From Anaerolineaceae bacterium (GTDB lineage Bacteria; Planctomycetota; Phycisphaerae; FEN-1346; JAACEH01): a stretch of DNA of 5,497 nt. The stretch is from NCBI GenBank assembly GCA_011682595.1, contig JAACEH010000142.1, positions 1-5,497 of the forward strand. The letters are read 5' to 3'. The position numbers and the translations under genes are program-made. This document shows positions 1 to 5,497 of the stretch, one piece after another. The notes under the pieces were generated by a model. That model saw only the letters and a list, made by a program, of their open reading frames with translations. It did no database searches and was not told the DNA's origin. Within the stretch, counting starts at the first letter, position 1, and each line of letters starts with the position of its first letter.

Positions 1-56
1 TCGGTGATGTCGATCATCTGCTGGCGGCTCGAAGTTCGTACAGTGAAGGTTTGCAT
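1..56 (-). CDS. yjbQ: YjbQ/UPF0047 family protein, N-terminal fragment (cut by window edge)
   Basis: Seen: an ATG at 56 (minus strand) preceded by AAGGAG with a 7-base gap opens a frame that runs off the left edge. It gives 18 residues, MQTFTVRTSSRQQMIDIT. Known: this opening (a hydrophobic/FTVRT stretch, then a basic-polar stretch and an IDIT motif) is typical of the YjbQ/UPF0047 family, small proteins of about 130-140 residues. Some members show weak thiamine-phosphate synthase activity and their main cellular role is unsettled. The gene is divergent from trpC, with 87 bases between the two starts. Inference: the family call rests on 18 residues only, but the ribosome-binding site is strong and the match to the family's opening is good. 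The rest of the gene lies outside the window. Confidence 0.75.
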   Translation of the reverse strand, partial: MQTFTVRTSSRQQMIDIT

Positions 57-92
57 TTGCCGCTCCTTGCGATATTCTGGTTGTCAGGGCGA

Positions 93-122
93 ATGATAGT
101 TTGACTGACCCATGCGAGGCAA
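93..122 (-). promoter_or_regulatory. Candidate sigma-70 promoter for the yjbQ-like gene
   Basis: On the minus strand, TTGCCT (117-122, 4 of 6 to consensus) and TATCAT (93-98, 5 of 6) are separated by 18 bases. Transcription would start near 86, giving a leader of about 30 bases before the ATG at 56. No comparably good promoter for trpC was found in the 57-143 gap; TTGCAT (51-56) with TATTCT (73-78) is weak. The call is from pattern only. Confidence 0.4.
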
Positions 123-143
123 GCGTTTTCCAGGGGGCCATGC

Positions 144-944
144 GTGAACGATCTTCCCGACATCCTGGCCGAGATACTCCGGCATAAGCGCGGCGAACTC
201 GCCGATCGCAAGGCGGCCCTGTCCCTGGCCGAGGTCAGAGCCCGGGCCGGCGACCGCCCCCCGGCCCGCGACATGGCGGCTGCCCTGACCCGCGAGCCCG
301 GGGGGGCGGTTCGGGTGATTGCCGAGATCAAGCGACGCAGCCCGTCGGCGGGGGAAATCTGCAGCGATTTCAATCCGCGGACCATCGCCGCCGGGTATGC
401 CGAGGCCGGGGTCGACGCCGTCAGCGTGCTGACCGACGAAAAATACTTTGGCGGCCGTCTGGAGTACCTGGACGAGGTCCGCAGTGCCGGCGGACTTCCC
501 GTGCTGCGGAAGGATTTTCTTCTGGAGGCCTACCAGGTCTGGGAAGCCCGGGCCTGGGGGGGCGATTCGTTTCTGCTGATCGCCGACGCCCTGGCCGCCG
601 GCGAGCTGGCGGAATTGGTGTCGCTGGGCCGCGAACTGGGCATGGAGCCGCTGGTCGAGTCGCACGACCAGCGGGCCCTGGAGCGGGCCGTCGCCTCGGG
701 TGCCAAGCTGCTGGGCGTCAACAATCGCGACCTTCGCACTTTCTCGGTCGATCTTCAGACGACCGTCCGCCTGGCGGGGCAGGTGCCCGACGATCGGCTC
801 CTGGTAGCCGAGAGCGGCATCCGCACGGCCGGCGACGTCGGCCGACTTCTTGCCGCGGGGGTCCAGGCGATTCTGGTCGGCCAAAGCCTGATGCGGGCCA
901 AGAATCGGGCGGAGCTTGTCGGCCAGTTCAAGTCCGCCCGCTAG
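144..944 (+). CDS. trpC: Indole-3-glycerol phosphate synthase (TrpC)
   Basis: A cytoplasmic (beta/alpha)8-barrel enzyme. It closes the indole ring of 1-(2-carboxyphenylamino)-1-deoxyribulose 5-phosphate to give indole-3-glycerol phosphate, the fourth step from chorismate to tryptophan. The 266-residue length is normal for a single-domain TrpC. The family's catalytic motifs appear in order: EIKRRSPS (E61, K63), the LRKDF loop (K123), VESHD (E172), GVNNRDL (N193-N194-R195) and AESGI (E223, S224), then the phosphate-binding ILVGQSLM near 243-250. The start is GTG at 144, with GGGGG at 133-137 as ribosome-binding site and an N-terminus (LPDILAEIL..K..E) that matches the family. The ATG at 140 is out of frame. 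No other trp gene is in the window, so any trp operon either lies elsewhere or is dispersed. The gene converges on the thioredoxin gene. Confidence 0.97.
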   Translation: MNDLPDILAEILRHKRGELADRKAALSLAEVRARAGDRPPARDMAAALTREPGGAVRVIAEIKRRSPSAGEICSDFNPRTIAAGYAEAGVDAVSVLTDEKYFGGRLEYLDEVRSAGGLPVLRKDFLLEAYQVWEARAWGGDSFLLIADALAAGELAELVSLGRELGMEPLVESHDQRALERAVASGAKLLGVNNRDLRTFSVDLQTTVRLAGQVPDDRLLVAESGIRTAGDVGRLLAAGVQAILVGQSLMRAKNRAELVGQFKSAR

Positions 945-965
945 ACACTTGGTGTGGAAGGGCGT

Positions 966-1012
966 AAAAAGGGGTCGCCGCTCGCGCTCAGCGGGCGACG
1001 CCCTTGGTTTCT
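966..1012 (-). terminator. Hairpin terminator between convergent trpC and thioredoxin genes
   Basis: A GC-rich stem lies at 971-1003. Its arms are GGGGTCGCCGCT and AGCGGGCGACGCCC, which pair with two one-base bulges around a loop of about 7 bases. Read on the minus strand the stem is followed by CCCCTTTTTAC (T-run at 966-970), a good intrinsic terminator for the thioredoxin gene, whose stop is about 25 bases upstream. Read on the plus strand it is followed by the weaker TTGGTTTCTT (1004-1013), so it may also stop trpC transcripts, less efficiently. Confidence 0.7.
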
Positions 1013-1028
1013 TAACCGTCGGTTGGCC

Positions 1029-1361
1029 TCAGATGGTTGCCGCGTCCAGGGCGGTTGCGAAGTCGGTTTTGCTGCTGACGCCGACAAACCTCTGGACGAT
1101 CTCGCCGCCGGAGAAGAGGATGACCGTCGGGATGGCGCTGATGCCGAAGCGGCTTGGGGCGTCGCGATGGGCGTCGGTGTCGATCTTGCAAACCTTAACC
1201 TTGCCGGCGTATTCATCGGCCAGTTCATCGATGATCGGGGCCATCATGCGGCACGGTGCGCACCAGTCGGCGTAGAAATCGACCAGAACCGGCACCTTGG
1301 CCTGCGTGACCTCCGCGTCGAAATTCTCATCGGTCAGAACAACAAGATTTTCCTCTGCCAT
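1029..1361 (-). CDS. trxA: Thioredoxin (WCAPC active site)
   Basis: A cytoplasmic disulfide reductase of 110 residues, the standard single-domain thioredoxin length, that passes electrons from thioredoxin reductase to protein disulfides. The active site is WCAPC at residues 33-37, in the context VDFYADWCAPCRMMAP, with the buried Asp at 28 and the cis-proline in IPT (P78). Alanine replaces the commoner glycine between the cysteines; this occurs naturally in many bacterial thioredoxins. There is no signal peptide. I chose the ATG at 1361: AAGGAG at 1373-1378 lies 10 bases upstream, and MAEENLVVLTDENF is a normal thioredoxin opening. A TTG two codons upstream (1367) is only 4 bases from the same ribosome-binding site. 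The gene has its own promoter at 1409-1437. Its promoter lies about 60 bases from the end of the CRISPR array, and both are transcribed in the same direction. Confidence 0.96.
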   Translation of the reverse strand: MAEENLVVLTDENFDAEVTQAKVPVLVDFYADWCAPCRMMAPIIDELADEYAGKVKVCKIDTDAHRDAPSRFGISAIPTVILFSGGEIVQRFVGVSSKTDFATALDAATI

Positions 1362-1408
1362 GTTCAATAGTCTCCTTCGGCCAGTGGGATAAAGCGTTTC
1401 GTTAACGG

Positions 1409-1437
1409 ATTCTAGGCGGCCGGGCTCGTCAAGTCAA
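1409..1437 (-). promoter_or_regulatory. Sigma-70 promoter of the thioredoxin gene
   Basis: TTGACT (1432-1437, 5 of 6 to consensus) and TAGAAT (1409-1414, 5 of 6) are spaced by exactly 17 bases on the minus strand. The predicted start of transcription is near 1402, giving a leader of about 40 bases that includes the AAGGAG ribosome-binding site. It is the best promoter match noticed in the window. Confidence 0.7.
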
Positions 1438-1439
1438 CC

Positions 1440-1467
1440 GTTGCCCCGGTGTCGTTGCCCCGGCGTC
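1440..1467. repeat. Tandem 14-bp direct repeat upstream of the thioredoxin promoter
   Basis: GTTGCCCCGGTGTC (1440-1453) is followed without a gap by GTTGCCCCGGCGTC (1454-1467), with a single mismatch (T1450 against C1464). It abuts the -35 element of the thioredoxin promoter and lies in the 61-base gap before the leader-distal end of the CRISPR array. It could be a tandem activator site or a simple duplication; nothing in the sequence decides between them. Confidence 0.6.
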
Positions 1468-1498
1468 ATGCTTTCGGCCGATGCGCCCTCCCCAAGGC

Positions 1499-1970
1499 GC
1501 TTCAATGGGGCCGCGCCTTGGATGGCGCGGAAATGAGCATCGGCAGGAGGCCCGCCGGGCGCTGGAGGCTGGCTTCAATGGGGCCGCGCCTTGGATGGCG
1601 CGGAAATGCGGGCCCAGAGAGAGGCGGCCTGGGGGGCCGTCAGGCTTCAATGGGGCCGCGCCTTGGATGGCGCGGAAATATTCGTGCCCGTTTACCTCGT
1701 CGCCGTCGAGAAAGTCGCTTCAATGGGGCCGCGCCTTGGATGGCGCGGAAATTTCGATCCCGGACAGTTTGACGTGCTGGTCGTGGACGCTTCAATGGGG
1801 CCGCGCCTTGGATGGCGCGGAAATGCGGTGGGCAAACCTCGTCGTGATCGCGGCCTGCCGAGCTTCAATGGGGCCGCGCCTTGGATGGCGCGGAAATTAG
1901 GTGAAGTCATCGCCGACGCACCAATGGTCAGACCGCTTCAATGGGGCCGCGCCTTGGATGGCGCGGAAAT
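1499..1970 (-). CRISPR. CRISPR array, subtype I-G, 7 repeats and 6 spacers
   Basis: Seven identical 36-bp repeats start at 1499, 1572, 1644, 1717, 1789, 1862 and 1935. The six spacers are 37, 36, 37, 36, 37 and 37 bp (1535-1571, 1608-1643, 1680-1716, 1753-1788, 1825-1861, 1898-1934). On the plus strand each repeat begins GCTTCAATGGGG and ends GGCGCGGAAAT. On the minus strand it contains a perfect 7-bp stem, CCGCGCC / GGCGCGG, with a 6-base loop (ATCCAA), then CCCC and the terminal ATTGAAGC. That ending is the usual 8-base 5' handle of crRNAs cut by Cas6-type enzymes, so the array is transcribed on the minus strand, like the cas genes. The leader is at 1971-2143, and the repeat at 1935-1970 is leader-proximal. 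No repeat has decayed, including the leader-distal one at 1499. Confidence 0.99.
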
Positions 1971-2143
1971 GGTCGCCTTTGCAACCTGGTCCAGTATAAC
2001 AGCTTATGAAGCTGTTTTCGAGAGGTTGCTTGCAGCGGCGACTTTTGTGTGGCGGGAGCCATGTCCGTTTGCTCCTTAAGTCTTTACTTGCCAAAGAGTT
2101 CGAGCGCCCCCCGAGAATTCTGAATCACTTCGCCGCTCGCCGG
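1971..2143 (-). promoter_or_regulatory. CRISPR leader between cas2 and the array
   Basis: The 173 bases between the cas2 stop and the first repeat hold no convincing gene. The half next to the array (1971-2042) contains the promoter and inverted repeats listed separately. The cas2-proximal half (2043-2143) includes an AT-richer stretch (about 2075-2095), and I see no terminator there, so transcription from the cas operon could run into the array. Its placement upstream of the leader-proximal repeat follows from the repeat orientation. Confidence 0.8.
1993..2021 (-). promoter_or_regulatory. Array promoter with operator-like inverted repeat in its spacer
   Basis: On the minus strand TCGAAA (2016-2021, 4 of 6 to consensus) and TATACT (1993-1998, 5 of 6) are 17 bases apart. 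Transcription would start near 1986, about 16 bases before the first repeat. The spacer is almost entirely a perfect inverted repeat, AACAGCTT-CAT-AAGCTGTT (1998-2016), which touches both hexamers. A dimeric protein bound there would block the promoter, so an operator is a natural reading. It could instead act as a cruciform or a leader recognition element for integration. Confidence 0.55.
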
Positions 2144-2431
2144 TCAAATGATCATGCAACGGCTTGGCGGCGCATAGGCCTGTCCGATACATTCCAGTCG
2201 TGCGGAGAGACTGCTTTCGGCCGGGCCGAGGTTCAGGACGATGATCTGGTCCTGCCGCTGGTTGATGGTCTCGGTCAGTTGGCCCCTGAGTCGGGCCAGT
2301 TCCATGTCGCTGAGATCGCAAAGAAAGACGCTGAACTGCATGTGGTCGCCATTGGCCATCAGGGTTTTGAAGACGCTGTTTCGGCGCCGGTCGTCGGAGA
2401 TGTCGTAGGCAACCAGGTAACGGTTTCGCAT
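2144..2431 (-). CDS. cas2: CRISPR-associated protein Cas2
   Basis: 95 residues, normal for Cas2. The protein has the ferredoxin-like fold opening RYLVAYDISDDRRR (conserved metal-site Asp at residue 10), then the family block VFKTLMANGDHMQFSVFLCDLS (residues 20-41) and a second strand IIVLNLGP (63-70). Cas2 normally forms the core of the Cas1-Cas2 integrase that inserts new spacers at the leader end. It starts at ATG 2431, three bases after the stop of the cas4-cas1 remnant. There is no strong ribosome-binding site (only GGTGA, overlapping that stop), so translational coupling is likely. The gene looks intact, although its partner Cas1 is almost wholly missing from the locus. Confidence 0.96.
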   Translation of the reverse strand: MRNRYLVAYDISDDRRRNSVFKTLMANGDHMQFSVFLCDLSDMELARLRGQLTETINQRQDQIIVLNLGPAESSLSARLECIGQAYAPPSRCMII

Positions 2432-2434
2432 AGA

Positions 2435-2713
2435 TCACCGCGTGACCATTCCGGTGTATTCGGGCACGTCTCCGCGGAGCCATCGAGCGAGCAGGCGTGC
2501 CTGAAGTCGAATGATGCTTCGCCAGGAACAACGATAATCGAAAATCGGATGCGTGACAAGCTGATCGAGTCGGGTTTCGTAGGCCCGGATGACGTGCCTG
2601 AGGTGAAAAAGCCGCGGGCAGTAGGCGAACTCGTTGAGCATGCGGACGGGCAGGAGGTCGGGCGAATTCCCGGCCGAGGAGTTCTCCGTTGTTGTAGCAT
2701 TGGAGTTGGTCAC
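2435..2713 (-). CDS. Cas4-Cas1 fusion remnant, in-frame internal deletion
   Basis: A 92-residue frame (GTG start at 2713; TTG at 2716 would add one residue). GGAGGA in the end of csb2 lies 7 bases before the GTG and 4 before the TTG, so I prefer GTG. Numbering from the TTG, residues 1-20 are a Ser/Thr/Asn-rich lead. Residues 21-38 (LLPVRMLNEFAYCPRLFHL) match the start of the Cas4 domain in I-G Cas4-Cas1 fusions, including the first iron-sulfur cysteine (C33). Residues about 40-93 (VIRAYETRLDQLVTHPIF, then LQARLLARWLRGDVPEY) match the extreme C-terminus of Cas1. Everything between is missing: the Cas4 nuclease motifs, the other cluster cysteines, and the Cas1 Glu/His/Asp metal site. Full fusions exceed 500 residues, so over 400 are lost with the frame kept. 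The position, after csb2 and before cas2, is where the full gene normally sits. Catalysis is not expected; it may be a relic or an assembly collapse. Confidence 0.85.
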   Translation of the reverse strand: MTNSNATTTENSSAGNSPDLLPVRMLNEFAYCPRLFHLRHVIRAYETRLDQLVTHPIFDYRCSWRSIIRLQARLLARWLRGDVPEYTGMVTR

Positions 2714-2716
2714 CAA

Positions 2717-4309
2717 TCATTCCTCCGCGGCGAACAGGCCCAGACCGTAGTGGCTGGCGTAGCCCAGGCTGAGGGGCCCGCTGACGGGTTGAGCGAAGGT
2801 CAGTCGCAAGCCGAAGGCGCGTGGTGCCGGTGGCTGGGGTTTTCCTTGTCGGCGGGCACGGACGAATCGCAGCAGCCGGCGGTCGACAAGTTCTTCTCTG
2901 TTGAGTACGGCGATCTCAACGGGTGGTGGAAGCGAGCGGCTGGCCAGTTCGGCCTTGACCTGTTCCGGCAACGTGTTCTTGGATTTCTTGAGGTGTCTCG
3001 GCGGTACGAATGGAGTGTAACTTACCCAACGTTCGGTCTTGGCCAACAGGGGGAGCGGCCGTCCCGATTTCCGGCGGAGTTGGCTGGCGAACTGTTCCAG
3101 ATCGCCGAAGCCGGCGCAAGTGACGATGATGTCGCGGTCGTCTCCCTTGGTCCAGGTTCGCCGCAGTTTAAGGATGGTCCGCTGAGCTTTGGCGTCCAGC
3201 TTCATCGGAGCATAGAGGATCACATGGTCAAGACGGCCATCTTCGTCGAGGTCGAGCGGTAGAAAGTGGGTGTGTCGGTGTCCCGCGAGCGGCTTGCCGG
3301 TTGGGTCTCGGCCGGAAAGCGCGGTGCATTGCGGCGCTTCATCGCCCAGTAAACTGACCAGGGACTGGTGCAGCAGTTCGGCCTGTGGCAGACAACGGGT
3401 CATGCGAGGCAGTACGTCTCCGTGGCGAGTGTCCGAACTCAAGGCCAGCAGGGCGGCCTCGACGGGCGTTACACGGTGGCGTCGAGCCCTTGGCTTCGGC
3501 GGCCGCCTCTCAAGCGTTCCGGCCGGCCTGTTGTAGAGGATGAATTGTGAGCCGGGCGGCTGGCTCCAGCCATATTGTTGCAACACAGCCGTATCGGTCG
3601 TCAGGCAGTCGAGCAGGTTTTCGGGGTAGGGCGCAAGAGCTTTTGCGCGTTGGGCCTTGGAGATTTTTTTCTTGTTGTCCTTGATGCGGACTGCTTCTTC
3701 GGTTGTCGCGAGTGCCTGTTTGACGGCTTGGGCTCGCCACTGGATGTAGTTGTCGGCCGGCACGGGCGTCAGCAGGGCAACTTGGTCCCGACCGGGTTCG
3801 CGCGGCATCGCACCGCCGTTCTGTGCCGGCCGGCACCATGCGGCATCGGGTGTGCCGTTCTGGATGACTCGGCCCAGGACCCAACTTTCGGCCCGTCCGA
3901 AATAGCTGAGGTTTTCCACGAGGCGTTTCAACAGGGTTTGTTGTTCCGGAGACAGGGAGACCGGGTAATGAATGAGCAACTCCTCGTCGGAGGCGAGACG
4001 GACAAAAGCATCGATGACCTTGGTGGTTTTCTGTTTGCGCCCTTCGATGATAGGCATCCAGTGGCGGGTATGGGCCACTTCGCCTGGCGGCAGACGATAG
4101 TCGGGCGTCGTCGTGGCCAAGGCGGCGATCAGCGTACGGGCCTTGTCCGGAACGTCTTTCCATCCCAACTTGGCGAAGCCGGTGGCCAACAGGGCCCGGA
4201 GGATCCGCCACGGGCTGGGCGGCCATTCGACGTCGCCCTCGTTGACATGCCGGCCCCAGGGCGTGGCGTGGTATTGGCCGGAGAGAAACTTCAGTGCGAT
4301 GGTTGGCAT
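2717..4309 (-). CDS. csb2: Type I-G CRISPR protein Csb2 (Cas5-Cas6 fusion)
   Basis: A 530-residue RAMP protein of the I-G effector. In this subtype Csb2 combines the Cas5 role (holding the crRNA 5' handle) with a Cas6-like domain that cuts pre-crRNA. The N-terminus shows the family signature LKFLSGQYHATPWGRHVNEG followed by WPPSPWRILRAL (residues 6-40). Mid-protein there is HRHTHFLPLDLDEDGRLDHV (344-363), then VSYTPFVPPRHLKK (429-442). The C-terminus ends in a glycine-rich RAMP element, GPLSLGYASHYGLGLF (511-526). His344, His346, His348, His362, His439 and His520 are candidates for the RNA-cutting site, which I cannot assign. A Lys/Arg-rich stretch lies at 209-224. The ATG at 4309 sits three bases after the csb1 stop, with GGAGGG in the end of csb1 as ribosome-binding site; the TGA overlaps the next start region. 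Length and motifs look complete. Confidence 0.95.
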   Translation of the reverse strand: MPTIALKFLSGQYHATPWGRHVNEGDVEWPPSPWRILRALLATGFAKLGWKDVPDKARTLIAALATTTPDYRLPPGEVAHTRHWMPIIEGRKQKTTKVIDAFVRLASDEELLIHYPVSLSPEQQTLLKRLVENLSYFGRAESWVLGRVIQNGTPDAAWCRPAQNGGAMPREPGRDQVALLTPVPADNYIQWRAQAVKQALATTEEAVRIKDNKKKISKAQRAKALAPYPENLLDCLTTDTAVLQQYGWSQPPGSQFILYNRPAGTLERRPPKPRARRHRVTPVEAALLALSSDTRHGDVLPRMTRCLPQAELLHQSLVSLLGDEAPQCTALSGRDPTGKPLAGHRHTHFLPLDLDEDGRLDHVILYAPMKLDAKAQRTILKLRRTWTKGDDRDIIVTCAGFGDLEQFASQLRRKSGRPLPLLAKTERWVSYTPFVPPRHLKKSKNTLPEQVKAELASRSLPPPVEIAVLNREELVDRRLLRFVRARRQGKPQPPAPRAFGLRLTFAQPVSGPLSLGYASHYGLGLFAAEE

Positions 4310-4312
4310 GGG

Positions 4313-5341
<1,029 letters not shown>

Positions 5342-5497
5342 CTACAATAGAGGTTTGACGAACGGATCGGCAGTGGATTCGGGACGGGCATCTATTGTTG
5401 GTCGGGTCAGGCGACGGGCCAGGGCGGCGGCATCCCGCGTGCTGATGGGGAAAGCCAGGGCCATGGCCAGGCGGCGTGCCAGTTCGGGCCTGCCGAC
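5342..5497 (-). CDS. csx17: Csx17 (Cas8-like large subunit), C-terminal fragment cut by window edge
   Basis: An open minus-strand frame enters from the right edge and ends at TAG (5342-5344), giving 51 residues. The fragment contains ELARRLAMALAFPIST (residues 5-20) and ALARRLTRP (25-33), and ends DPFVKPLL. Its position directly before csb1 is where csx17 (cas8g) sits in I-G loci, for example the Geobacter sulfurreducens order cas3-csx17-csb1-csb2-cas4/cas1-cas2. Csx17 is the large subunit thought to recognise the PAM and support Cas3 recruitment. The call rests mainly on gene order plus the helical, Arg/Ala/Leu-rich tail with an 'LAFPI' segment resembling Csx17 C-termini. The remainder of the gene is outside the window. 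Confidence 0.75.
   Translation of the reverse strand, partial: VGRPELARRLAMALAFPISTRDAAALARRLTRPTIDARPESTADPFVKPLL

Noticed and set aside
51..78. TTGCAT-N16-TATTCT as a plus-strand promoter for trpC.
   Set aside because: Only 3 of 6 and 4 of 6 matches, and it overlaps the start of the divergent gene; too weak to annotate.
84..884. An 266-residue minus-strand frame opposite trpC.
   Set aside because: It mirrors trpC almost base for base, and the plus-strand product has all TrpC catalytic motifs.
1928..2062. A 44-codon minus-strand frame starting at ATG 2062 after AAGGAG, running through the leader into the first repeat and spacer, encoding a very basic peptide.
   Set aside because: The ribosome-binding site is good, but the frame is short, its second half is translated CRISPR repeat and spacer, and the likely array promoter starts downstream of the ATG. 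Most likely chance.
1449..2079. Several frames on both strands through the array with repeated MGPRLGWRGN, WGRALDGAE or FPRHPRRGP peptide units.
   Set aside because: These are translations of the 36-bp CRISPR repeat, not a repeat protein. The repeat-spacer period alternates between 72 and 73 bases, which shifts the frame.
2076..2720. A 214-residue minus-strand frame whose ATG overlaps the csb2 stop (ATGA).
   Set aside because: It runs in another frame through the cas4-cas1 remnant and cas2, has a Pro/Arg/His-rich composition typical of a GC-rich shadow frame, and the GGAGGA directly touches its ATG, which is too close.
2006..3262. A 418-residue plus-strand frame.
   Set aside because: It lies antisense to cas2, the cas4-cas1 remnant and csb2, shows no recognisable motif, and is explained as the complement of codon bias in GC-rich genes.

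Overview
The window is GC-rich bacterial chromosomal DNA with tightly packed genes. It joins a small block of housekeeping genes (left, about 1-1400) to a class 1 CRISPR-Cas locus of subtype I-G (formerly I-U; right, about 1499 to the end). The lineage cannot be fixed from the sequence. GC-rich codon use and a Geobacter-like I-G gene order fit several phyla (for example Deltaproteobacteria or Planctomycetota), and I do not claim one.

Housekeeping block. The first 56 bases hold the start of a minus-strand YjbQ-family (UPF0047) gene. It is divergent from trpC (144-944, +), which encodes indole-3-glycerol phosphate synthase of tryptophan biosynthesis. trpC converges on a thioredoxin gene (1029-1361, -), and a GC-rich hairpin between the two ends can terminate the thioredoxin transcript. 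The thioredoxin gene has a near-consensus sigma-70 promoter at 1409-1437.

CRISPR-Cas block. Everything from 5497 down to 1499 reads on the minus strand: csx17/cas8g (3' end only), csb1/cas7g, csb2 (cas5-cas6), a strikingly short cas4-cas1 remnant, cas2, a leader of about 170 bp, and an array of seven identical 36-bp repeats with six spacers of 36-37 bp. The cas genes are separated by 15 bases or less, so they look like one operon. Csx17, Csb1 and Csb2 would form the effector with crRNA, and Csb2 is the expected pre-crRNA processing enzyme. cas3 is not in the window and may lie upstream, beyond 5497.

Main finding. Where a full I-G locus carries a fused Cas4-Cas1 protein of more than 500 residues, this one has a 92-93 residue open frame. 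It joins the first part of Cas4 (motif NEFAYCPRLF) directly to the last ~55 residues of Cas1 (motif RAYETRLDQLVTHP...ARLLARWL). All known catalytic parts of both enzymes are gone, yet the frame is open and cas2 follows intact. The locus therefore looks interference-capable but unable to acquire spacers on its own, unless the deletion is an assembly error or an intact cas1 exists elsewhere. A second point of interest is the leader. It holds a TCGAAA-N17-TATACT promoter whose spacer is filled by a perfect 8-bp inverted repeat, itself nested in longer-range dyad symmetry.
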